Source of the DNA: Priapulus caudatus
Taxonomy: Eukaryota; Priapulida; Priapulimorpha; Priapulimorphida; Priapulidae
Direction: 5' to 3'
NCBI RefSeq assembly: GCF_000485595.1
Contig: NW_014577330.1
Coordinates: 114,795 to 178,794 of the forward strand
DNA: 64,000 nucleotides
Part shown: in pieces, positions 48,501-64,000 of the stretch
Layout: each line of letters opens with the position of its first letter
How positions within the stretch are numbered: the first letter of the stretch is position 1
The notes under the pieces: model-generated
What the model was told of the DNA's origin: nothing
The model's database searches: none
What the model saw: only the letters and a program-made list of their open reading frames with translations
Position numbers and translations under genes: made by a program

Positions 48501-49734
48501 ATCACGGTGCAGTAATGCATAGTCGCACCGCAGAAATCAGGTCAGAGTGTATAAACACTAGTAGTACTAATGCCGCGTAAAGTCTGTTAGTAGAGAAGCT
48601 TGTGGATTACCAGTCAGATAGTAACACAATGACAGAAAGTGCTCTGAATTATTGACATAAATACTCAATCATATTTACCACACATAATTGCAGGCCTTTT
48701 TGTCTTAATTATGCACTTGGTTTGAAGGCGCCATTTGTGATTTTGTGAGTCAGGACACGATAAAATTCATTGCTGGTATGATGTGGTCAAATACATTTTA
48801 GTTTTTCTGATCAAAAATCTCGCAATAGTAAGTTTAAAATGGAGGAAATTTAGTCTGAAATGCCAAAAAGACAGGAATCTGATATGATTTTATATTCTTA
48901 TAAGCACTGTTGTCAGTTATACAAGGTGTATAATATATAAAATTGAGCCGCCCTCATGCTGTCTCTATCAAATTTCATCCATCTCATCCAAGAATAGGAT
49001 CAGTCTAAAAGACGGGTAGACAGACCTCTGGCTAACACACTGCTGTAAAGGTGTACTTATGAGTGTTCGTCAAGTGTTGAACATGGATTTATCATACACA
49101 TCAACCAAACACACGATTTTCTAATTTCCAACTTTTATGATGAAAAAGCACATCGCTACTCTTGGTTTTCCGGCAGTGAATCTGCTAGTCCTGGAAAAAT
49201 GGAGAACCATTAATTGTGTCTTCAGTTTCTGTAAGTAAGTACTTAAAGTAGGCCTACTAACTTAGGCTATTATGGATTGGTTTCAGAGTTTACATGCTAC
49301 CAACCGGTCAACCCAACCATAACAAGACACAATAATACAATAATGAATGTGTGAAAAACCTGATCATCAGATTAGACCAGGTTTTAGTTTAGGACCCTAG
49401 TAGTAGTACATGAATCAGATTCTCATGACTCTAGCCCCTCATTATAGCATGGGTTTCTACAGATGTGTGCCCCATCTGGAATGGACTGCAGAAACAGCTT
49501 CGTGTGCACAACCGTCCTTAGGAAAGGACGCCAACAGCACTTCAGCTTCAGTCAGCAAATGATTATGAGATAACTTTACTTACAGTACACAGACAGAGTA
49601 CAGTACAGTACAGTACTTGGCTTATCCACTCTCTCAGTCTCAGTCTCTTCACTGCCACTAGTCTAAACTCTAATGTTATAAACTCACCTGAGAAACGGAT
49701 CCTCTTCGAAATCTCTGAGCATTGAACCAAACAT
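42426..49734 (-). CDS. MLF: Myeloid leukemia factor (MLF) family protein, gene span
   Basis: Four - strand exons are collinear with the MLF family. The N-terminus is MFGSMLRDFEEDPFL. Then come HMQQMDNMFRSMADPF, the core SHCYTQSTFMSYSSDG with KPQVYEATKSTRMAPGG, and the conserved tail ETRHSVRDT, KLSIGHHLGDRAHIV and EEQEFINIDE. MLF proteins are adaptor or chromatin-associated regulators in animals (MLF1/MLF2 in vertebrates, one gene in flies). Splice phases match at every junction (phase 2, 0, 0, then 1). The last visible exon carries a one-base frameshift. A final C-terminal exon is expected below 42426 but was not confirmed. The gene is divergent from the RNF126-like gene. Confidence 0.88.
42641..42684. 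repeat. Near-perfect palindrome, GAGTGAATT arms
   Basis: ATCAGGAGTGAATTATAATAG faces CTATTATGATTCACTCCTGAT with almost no loop. Its arms resemble the 13402 palindrome. A short (ATT)n run follows at about 42692-42722. Confidence 0.85.
43168..43440. mobile_element. TIR element with internal TTAGGG-like repeats
   Basis: Arms of about 43 bp begin GGGTCGTTGTCGTAACAGGT on the left and return as their complement, ending TTACGACAACGATCCC. Inside are two direct copies of a 40-bp unit (GTTTTAGGTTGTTTAGTATT) and then TTAGGG variants at about 43313-43347. The same GGGTCGTTGTCGTAAC end begins the double palindrome at 50390. It lies in the MLF intron between 42584 and 43535. Confidence 0.85.
43536..43676 (-). 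CDS. MLF: MLF exon: conserved serine/threonine core
   Basis: It encodes ERGIAQMGNDPNSHCYTQST, then FMSYSSDGAGKPQVYEATK and STRMAPGG, ending at the donor GTACGT in phase 0. MLF members share this DPN-CH-Y/F-SST block followed by APGG. An alternative acceptor six codons later (GCGCAG before ATG GGG AAT) is possible. Confidence 0.9.
44398..44442. repeat. (CA)n/(CG) microsatellite next to MLF donor
   Basis: CACACG repeats begin seven bases inside the intron past the MLF donor. Another CA/CG tract lies at about 44770-44907. Between 44910 and 46250 nothing is recognised. Confidence 0.9.
44449..44644 (-). CDS. MLF: MLF exon: Met-rich N-terminal region
   Basis: The acceptor TTGTTGTTGCAG and donor GTAAGT are good. 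It reads LSRPHMQQMDNMFRSMADPF, then APMLTYPDTRPQYPRSTDM, FGSMFGGFDSMFSNM and RNMFNNV. Its first base completes the codon split at the end of exon 1. The Met/Phe-rich composition is typical of MLF. Confidence 0.9.
46254..46983. mobile_element. TIR element in MLF intron
   Basis: The left end AAGGCCCGCTTAGGTCGGCC is mirrored by GACGACCTGAGCGAGCCTT at the right, and subterminal GTCGCCGA motifs also recur. It is about 730 bp. The open frames inside (46196-46492, 46678-46884) show no transposase motif. Confidence 0.7.
47066..47283. mobile_element. hAT-like MITE with CAGGGTTCTCCAAG termini
   Basis: Perfect 14-bp inverted termini, CAGGGTTCTCCAAG and CTTGGAGAACCCTG, bound about 218 bp. The interior holds three CCGCCATGCTAAAT-like repeats and a GCCTGGCGGCCCGCCAGGC hairpin. 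CAGGG ends are typical of hAT-type elements. No exact 8-bp target duplication is visible. Confidence 0.82.
47288..47687. mobile_element. Second small TIR element with duplicated end
   Basis: It starts TAGTGTTGTCAATCGGTT and ends CGATGATCGTGACATCACTA, giving imperfect inverted ends of the TAGTG(T/A)TGTCA type. The right end is tandemly doubled with a 64-bp period (47559 and 47623). It lies a few bases from the element ending at 47283. Confidence 0.7.
49688..49734 (-). CDS. MLF: MLF first coding exon
   Basis: ATG at 49734-49732 begins MFGSMLRDFEEDPFL and ends in phase 2 at the donor GTGAGT. The M-F-x-x-ML-x-x-F-E-D-P-F pattern is the hallmark N-terminus of MLF proteins. An in-frame join to the exon at 44449-44644 gives EDPFLSLSRPHMQQM. 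A degraded inverted copy is at about 61312-61400. Confidence 0.85.
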
Positions 49735-50176
49735 ACTTCTAGAACAGAAGATACAAAATACAAGAAGATACTTCCGCGTAATCAAACTATATATAGGGAT
49801 AGAACAGCAATTTATGGAACAACCTATAGATATCGAAGACTACAAGCAATAACTATTGCATTAGCAACAAAACAATGCTAGATATTCCTTGGCAAATCAC
49901 AGATCTTGTACGTAACCCTAATTATATTACAGAGTTATTGATTGGCTGAAGATATTGCGGCGTTGTTTTTTCCGCCATCTATCGGTAATCAGAATAACAC
50001 AAACATACGATTTTCCGTAAATAATGGAGTATTTTTTGCTATTTTAAAATTAAAAAAACTACCGAAATATGTGGTTAAAACACGGAAGACGACAAAATTC
50101 AACAATGTTATGCCGATGTGAAAAACATTTTTTCTAATAGGTGGCGCCTGATGTTTAGATCGCGATCTTATTCAAT
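49735..50176. promoter_or_regulatory. Probable bidirectional promoter between MLF and RNF126-like genes
   Basis: Only 442 bp separate the start codons of two divergent genes, so both 5' UTRs and promoters must overlap here unless there are upstream non-coding exons. TTTCCGCCATCTATC (about 49968) and CAATATGGCTG over the RNF start resemble YY1-type CCGCCAT/ATGGC sites. No strong TATA box stands out. This is inference from spacing. Confidence 0.5.
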
Positions 50177-57681
<7,505 letters not shown>

Positions 57682-57812
57682 GTGAGCATAGCAGAAATTA
57701 ATTATTAATTAAAATTTATTCATATTATTTATATAATATTTATTTATTTTTTAATTATTGATTAAATTAATTAATTATTAGCTCCGTGTACCATTCAGAC
57801 AGTCGTGTTTTT

Positions 57813-57960
57813 AGCTCACCTTGACATCGTCAAGCTGAGCTATTGCCATGGGTCGTCGTTCGTCCGTCCGTCCGTCAACATTTGGCTAGGTCAACGATAA
57901 CTCAGGAACCGTTTGACCCACATGTTTGAAATTGGGTATAGTTGTTACTGCTATGCTCAT
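57813..57960. repeat. AGCTCACCTTGAC repeat family, third copy
   Basis: It begins with the hairpin AGCTCACCTTGACATCGTCA then AGCTGAGCT. It continues GCCATGGGTCGTCG, a (TCCG)n run, TCAACATTT and AACCGTTTGACCCACATGT. It is the opposite orientation to 27400-27618 and 40740-40960. It ends where the inverted arm begins. Confidence 0.82.
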
Positions 57961-60714
57961 GTCAATATTAAGCAACGTTAAAAGAAAACATCTGAGTAAA
58001 GCAAAAGAACAAGAAATAATAACCGAATAGAGGCAATAGTGACAAGTGAAAGCTATACAACTGATAAATAAGGTTCCAAGAGGGAATACATGCAACAAAA
58101 GCACACGAACAAGTGCGCGGAGCGACAGCGCCTCAGCTCTAACAGTCTACTGCGGTGACTCTTGGTGGAGGGTGGGATTCTAGTAAAACCCTGTTAGTCC
58201 CAAATGTGTTCACATACCACGCCGAAACAGTGGTAAAGCACAGGCATGGTATCGGGAACCTTCTCAAAGAATGTGTCGTTGGATCCGTTATGAAAAGTGC
58301 ACAACGAGATGGAGCGCATACGTTCCAAGTGTCCTTCAGATTAAAGATGCGAAGCTTCCCATCCTACTCAGTAGCAACAACTAATTTGCAAGATCAGAAG
58401 TAGCTAAGCAGCGCATCCATCTTACCTACGCAAGCCTACAGGACTGATGAATAAGAAGCTGCAGCCTACGTAACCCTTAATTCAATGCCAGGCAAAACTA
58501 CACAGTACCACTGCAGTGGCATACGTTACGATGTAACACACTACAGTACGAGAATACCAAAGGAAAACGCATAAGCAGAATTGATACGATTTAAGGACGA
58601 ATAAACCTCCTTCAAAGCCCAAAGTTAGACTTTTGAACATTTCATTGTGACATTGTAGCCCTCATAGCATGCCAGGCATAGTATAGCATTCGCAACTTCC
58701 CACTAGCAAACCCGCGCAGTCAAACTTCTTCGTAACAGTAAACAAAATCCATCTTAAAACCCCCCATCACTCATGAGGGTCACAAAGGTTAATTCCACAC
58801 TTATCTTCGATGTCACCGGAAAAAGTACATCAAATGGGTCCTTTCAATTAAAGCCTAAAAATGTAGGTCCACGCTGAACCACCAAAAAAGTTTTTTCAAA
58901 TCTAGCCTACCGCATCAAGACGACCACTGTACTCACAGAAAAACTGCCCATCTAAAATCTGACCCCTTTGCCCATCTGACCGAATCTGCTGCCCTCCCAA
59001 TTTCGCGGCACAGCTGGATGCCTTTCCTACCATCATTGTAAAATGTCTATAGCCTGATCCAACTACTCACTGAGCGCTACGATGGATCGACTGCCGTTTA
59101 GCATATTCTGCGACCAAGTTCATGAACAGTTTTCACTCCCTATTAACTACAAATTAAAGTTAGAGCGGAACGCTTCCCAATACCTCATCTTTTAGCACCT
59201 CTTGCCATTCTTGCCACTTGACACCGTCAGAACCATGTTATAAAGGTCAAAACCAGCATCTGAGACAACCCAATCTCCTCGTATCTATCATCAGACCAAC
59301 GTCAGATGAGCTCATCAATTTACTACTAGTATGTTGTATTATTGTATACTAGTTGTCTATGAGCTATATAATAAATTAAGACCTGATACACAAACACCGC
59401 AGCCTAGGGCCTGCATACTCACTAAAGTTATACTTAGGTCGAGTTTTAACACATTCTATCCTATCACACCATTCCTATCGTAGTTTATTTCAAAAGTTAT
59501 ATTCAGCCGAACGTTCTACTTGACTCGATTGCAAACACAAATTTGGCGGTCAAATATAGACCAATCTGTGCACGCGACGATCTAGCAGGCCGTGGTAGCA
59601 ACTTTCGTGTTCTCTTTGAAATAAACCCACGATAGGAAATACAAAATTATGTATTCACCAATGACAACCGTCTTGCCGTTTTATGTAAATATTTTCAGCA
59701 ATTTTAATTAACAGTTTTAGAGTTAGAATCTGTTAAAAACCCGACGAGTATAACTTGGGAGGTATGCAGGCCTAGATACAATAATGTACCCAAACAACAA
59801 GGATAGGGTTACCACGCGAGCCTACTCTTTTTCTTTGGAGGAACGCGCCTGATGAATCACTCAGGCGCGTTTTGCTGGTGCGTTTTCAGAAACTAGAACT
59901 TCCACACTGGGTTTTATTCTCCAACATTCGCGCCTCCGACTTCTCCGCCTATCCTGGAACGACTTCACCATGCTATCACAAATACTCTGTATTACCCTAA
60001 TATATCACCTGTTACACAAAATTCAAAGTGACGACGCGTCGATACTTCCAGCGCCATTTCTGTTGACCTGTCACTACAATTCCAATGCGCTATCACGTTC
60101 GACTAACTTCGTCTCGTGACCTCAACACTGACAGCAGGCATCCAATGATACATTCCCGATCTCGAGTCGACAGTTACGCAAACGCTATGCCCGCATGGGA
60201 ACTGTACGTCACAGTCAAAGAAATGGCGCTCGAAGTATCGCCCCGCTCGCTCACTTCGAATTTTTGTAACAGGTTATATTAGTAATACAGAGTATTTGAT
60301 ACATATAAGTTCAGATAGCAGGAGAAAAAAAAGGTCTGTTAGAGAATTCAGAATAACGCCAGTTTGGAAGTTCTTACGTCTCTGAAAACGCACCAGGAAA
60401 CCGCCTCTCCAGCCTGATCTCCACGTAAGGGTTCCTCCAAAGAAAAGAAATAGGCTCGCGCGTTCTGTCAACCCTATTCCCTGTGTTTTGGGTTCCCACA
60501 TCTACGCTCAGGCCCTAGCTGCGAGTTACCGCACAACGACCCTTTCACGTACACTGACACTGACAGCACACTAGCTCGCACACCTTCCTCACTCTCCCAT
60601 GTCTCCACTCGCTCCGGTACTGTGGTAATACAATCAACAAACACATATACGAGATGCTGGTATAACTCTCACATCCATTGCTTTTAATCCATTTGTGCGT
60701 ATACCGGAATTTCC

Positions 60715-60812
60715 GCCATTTGATTTCTAAAAGGCATTTTGGCAAAAGAATCCGAAACATTAGAATTCACACCACCACACACGCTTTCAGCATCATTGAT
60801 AACGATCGCGCT
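60715..60812 (-). pseudogene. Degraded inverted copy of RNF126-like first exon
   Basis: Reading the - strand, AATGTTTCGGATTCTTTTGCC and AAATGCCTTTTAGAAATCAA are recognisable, but the ATGGCTGAAGC start is replaced by GC-rich insertions (read as CTGAAAGCGTG). It is not translatable. Confidence 0.7.
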
Positions 60813-61311
60813 CTAAACATCATGCGCCACCTATTAGAAAAAATGCTTTTTCACATCCGCGCATACCATTCGTGAACTGTCCTTCCTCGTCGTCTCCGTG
60901 TTTAAACCCACATAATTTCGGTAGTTTTTTTAATTTTAACTAGCAACAAATGACGCCACTTCTCTTTACGGAAAATCGAATGCTTTGTGTTATTCTCCGA
61001 TTACCCGATAGATTGCGGAAAACAACCGCCGCAATATCTTAGCCATCAATAATCTGCGTAATATATACTAGGCTTACCTACATAGCACTCCGTTGAGATT
61101 TCGGCCCACAGGAACTATCCTACGCCATCCTGCGTTCTCTCTCCTTCTGCTCAATGCATCCGATCTAGTCTATTGCTTGTAAGTCGCTCCGTCACTCACT
61201 CTACTAGTGACGTCCTTCCCATAATATTGCCGCTCTGCATCTCCCCTATAGAACCTCCAACTTTGCTATTTTACCGCTTCGAGATCTTCTTTCGATTTTG
61301 TATCGCTTCTG

Positions 61312-61400
61312 TTCTAGAAGTCTCAATCTGCTCTTTGGCTAACTCAATCTCCGGCCCACAGAGATCTTCCGAAAGGATCCGTTTCCCAGCTGCTTCGATG
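61312..61400 (+). pseudogene. Degraded inverted copy of MLF first exon
   Basis: TTCTAGAAGT, GCTCTTTGGCT, CAATCTCC, AGAGATCTTCCGAAAGGATC and CGTTTCCCAG follow the order of the MLF exon with roughly 15 inserted bases. The start codon is lost. Confidence 0.65.
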
Positions 61401-64000
61401 CTTCTTACTCACCCACATCTTAGAGTTAGCACTAGCCTGCAGCTGCTAGAGACTCAGCAACTTCAGAGAGTGGATAAACCCAACTATCCGCTACTCGCTA
61501 CTGTAACTCTGTCTGTGTACTGTAAGTAATTTCGTACTATCCTCATAATCATTTGCCTGACTGAAGCGAGTGCTGTTCGTGTCCTTCCCTAAGGACGGTT
61601 GTGCAGCACGCGAAAGCTCCGGCTGTTTCGCCAGTCCATTCCAGATGGGGCACGACCATCTGTAACAACGCATGCTATAATGCGGGGACTTAAGAAAAAC
61701 CGCCGTCATGAGACTCTTCGAACTTCCATGTATCCTACACCTCTCTCACAGCGTCCTAAATCCCTACCACAACTCCCTGGTCTATCAAATCTCTGATGAT
61801 CATGGTTTTCTCCACACATTCATTATTGTATTATTGTCTTCTGTATCGGTGGAAGTTGACTCGGAGGTTGTAGTAATGTAACTCGAAAACCAATCCCATA
61901 ATCGCCCTAAGTAAGGCTCCCTAACTTTAAAGTACTTACTACACTCCCCCGAAACTGAAGCCTCTTTCTCCATCCGTCTCACTCCTCTCGCTCGGCACTC
62001 CCAACCTCTCAACTCAATTAACTGAGTTCTCCATTTTCGCAATGACTACGCAGATTCACTGCCGGAAAACCAAGAGTAAGCGAATGTGCTTTTTCATCAT
62101 CAAGTTGGAAAATTAGAAAATCGTGTGTTGTTGATGGTGTATGATAAATCCCCATCGCCTTCATCCACTTTGCACCAACCCCGAACCACCTGTCATAACG
62201 CAACCCTCATGTCCACACCCCCTTCCACACCCCACCCCCATCGCCAACCCATTACACTCCTATTGTGATCAGAACCAGACTTGCGTTATTAGAACACAAG
62301 AGTCTGATCCTACCCCCACCGCGTCTTTTTAGACTGATCCTCTTCTGGCCATCGAAGATGGCATCGCAATTTGATAGGAAAACACCGCCACTTGAGCGCG
62401 GAACTTACAAATTCGTCTTATCATCCTTAATATTAACCAGCACCCTGTATAACTGACCAACAGTGCTTATAAGAAAAAAAAATTAATAAAAATCATATCA
62501 GCACTCTGATCTTTCTTTATCGAAGCACATTTGTCAAAGCCCCAAAATTCCCCCACTCGATCGACATGCACAAGCCAATTTCACCAAAAGCTAAACATAA
62601 TTTCTCGTCTGGCAATACATATCGCCCTATGATAAAAACACAGAAAAAACTAAAATAAGTATATACTAACAACACATTCATACCAAGAGCAATTGTATAA
62701 TCCTTATATACAATAATAAAAAAAAGTCATCCTGAAACCCACAAAACTACAAATGGTCGCCTATCAAAACCAACAGAATGCAATAATATAAAGACACAAT
62801 AATATTATAAAAAATACCGCAAATTAATATGTAAGTAAATATAGATTTGCACCTATTTAATGATCATACTACAACTCTTTATTGGTCAGAGAGCACTACT
62901 TCATGGTACATTTATAGAGCATTGTAACTATCATTAGAACTGTTAAATTCCTCGCATCACAGCGTCTCATCACTAACAGGAACTTTAACAGCACTTTATT
63001 ATCTACCAGATGTTCATATATCAACACATCCGGCTGACGCGCTTGATCTCTCTGCGAGATAGCGACATAATGACATTACGCACTCCGCTGATACGATGTC
63101 AAATCGTACGCGAAATCTACTATAAAATCCTCGAAAACTTTTATAAGCTAAAAGTAAATAGTCAATGAATTTTAGTCGCATGAACTATTGTGATTCGAAA
63201 CATCATTGCGTTAAAGGAAAGACCTTCGTATAGTAACTATAATATATACTTCATTACCTCAAACGTAAAGACAAATTAACCTAGCATACCTAAAGCAATA
63301 CATATCTGTAGGTAAATAAATGAAGTTGGGATGGAGAAAACAAAATCACTAAATCTACAACACGTGAGAATACCCCTGTGACAACAATAGTTACTTAAGG
63401 CAAGCTATGCGCCCACACCCCCTATACAAAAAACTCTTTCGGCGCGCTTGCAAGACGCAGTCATCCACTCGCTTCACTTCATTAATATGAGTGACCTGAC
63501 AGGCGCTTATTTATCACCCGGCTACCCAAGTAAACACATTCATCAGACTTAATACAAACACAACCGTGAAGCAACTTTTCAGGTATCAAATCACAACTCT
63601 AAAGGATAATATATAGCAAAATAACAAGACTTCAACCGGATATCAGTCATGCAACTGCTCGGGTAAAATCTCACCCCACCTCACTTTTGTTCCCGCTCCC
63701 AGTAATCGAGTGCTAGGTACAGAGCCTAATACTTAGGTCAGGGCGATATAATTCCAGAGGATTAAGAAGGTGTCACGAGGAACCTGTTGATTAAAAACAT
63801 CAAATCGTCAAGACGTGGGCCTGGTGCACTGCCGCACTAGGAAACATAGACAATAATCGTACCAACCAGAGATAGATAATTCATCCACAGGATATATAAC
63901 AAGCAACAGTACATTTCCACCCTGGTCATCGCGTCCCAACACGCAAAGCAAACACAAACACTAACGAACGCCCCACTCTAACTAAGTCGTAAGAGATCAA

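Larger units (their letters stand above)
57965..64000. repeat. Right arm of large inverted duplication (noisy)
   Basis: This is the reverse complement of about 48054-52775 stretched to about 6.0 kb, with abundant extra A and C on the + strand and progressive degradation toward the window end. It holds damaged counterparts of the double palindrome (59404-60530), the RNF126-like first exon (about 60715-60800) and the MLF first exon (about 61312-61400). The open frames here (for example 60085-60282, 61173-61529, 62141-62332) have no support. Confidence 0.85.

Noticed and set aside
58110-62456. Open frames of 60-118 codons in the right arm
   Set aside because: They fall in a noisy inverted copy of non-coding or exon sequence and do not match the frames of the intact arm.

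Overview
This is eukaryotic nuclear DNA, almost certainly from an invertebrate metazoan and probably a marine one. Coding sequence is sparse and split into short exons with GT-AG borders. Microsatellites, minisatellites and small terminal-inverted-repeat (TIR) elements are dense, and telomere-like TTAGGG arrays occur inside the sequence. I cannot name the species.

Four protein-coding genes can be supported from exon translations and matching splice phases. (1) A calmodulin-like four-EF-hand protein on the + strand has exons at 2357-2393, 5937-6080, 6988-7093, 29645-29781 and 30621-30649; its start-codon exon was not found. (2) A four-transmembrane protein on the - strand resembles the MS4A/CD20 family, with exons at 35089-35240, 34314-34440 and 32982-33223, convergent with gene 1. 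(3) A myeloid leukemia factor (MLF) gene on the - strand has exons at 49688-49734, 44449-44644, 43536-43676 and 42426-42583. (4) An RNF126/RNF115-like E3 ubiquitin ligase on the + strand has exons at 50177-50260, probably 54386-54467, 56685-56902 and 57537-57681. Genes 3 and 4 are divergent, with about 440 bp between their start codons; the RING exon of gene 4 is not seen.

The assembly has two major structural anomalies. About 13 kb (14401-27858) recurs in direct orientation at 28769-41181. Between the copies lie a 28-bp minisatellite and a 25-N gap. The first copy is about 8% longer, carries many single-base indels and has frameshifted exons; the second keeps intact exons. This looks like an unmerged haplotig or contig overlap rather than a biological duplication. 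A second segment (about 48054-52775) reappears in inverted orientation from about 57965 to the window end, about 28% longer and very noisy. Between the two arms lie a roughly 615-bp near-pure poly-T tract and two RNF126-like exons.

Region by region: 1-14.4 kb holds calmodulin-like exons in repeat-rich introns. 14.4-28.5 kb is the error-rich copy. 28.5-42.3 kb is the better copy, with the calmodulin-like 3' end and the four-TM gene. 42.3-49.7 kb is MLF. 50.2-57.7 kb is the RNF126-like gene, with a double palindrome in its first intron. 58-64 kb is the degraded inverted copy. The most interesting biological signals are the foldback elements. Two oppositely oriented copies carry internal telomeric arrays, and a further TIR family encloses either telomere-like sequence or a double palindrome.
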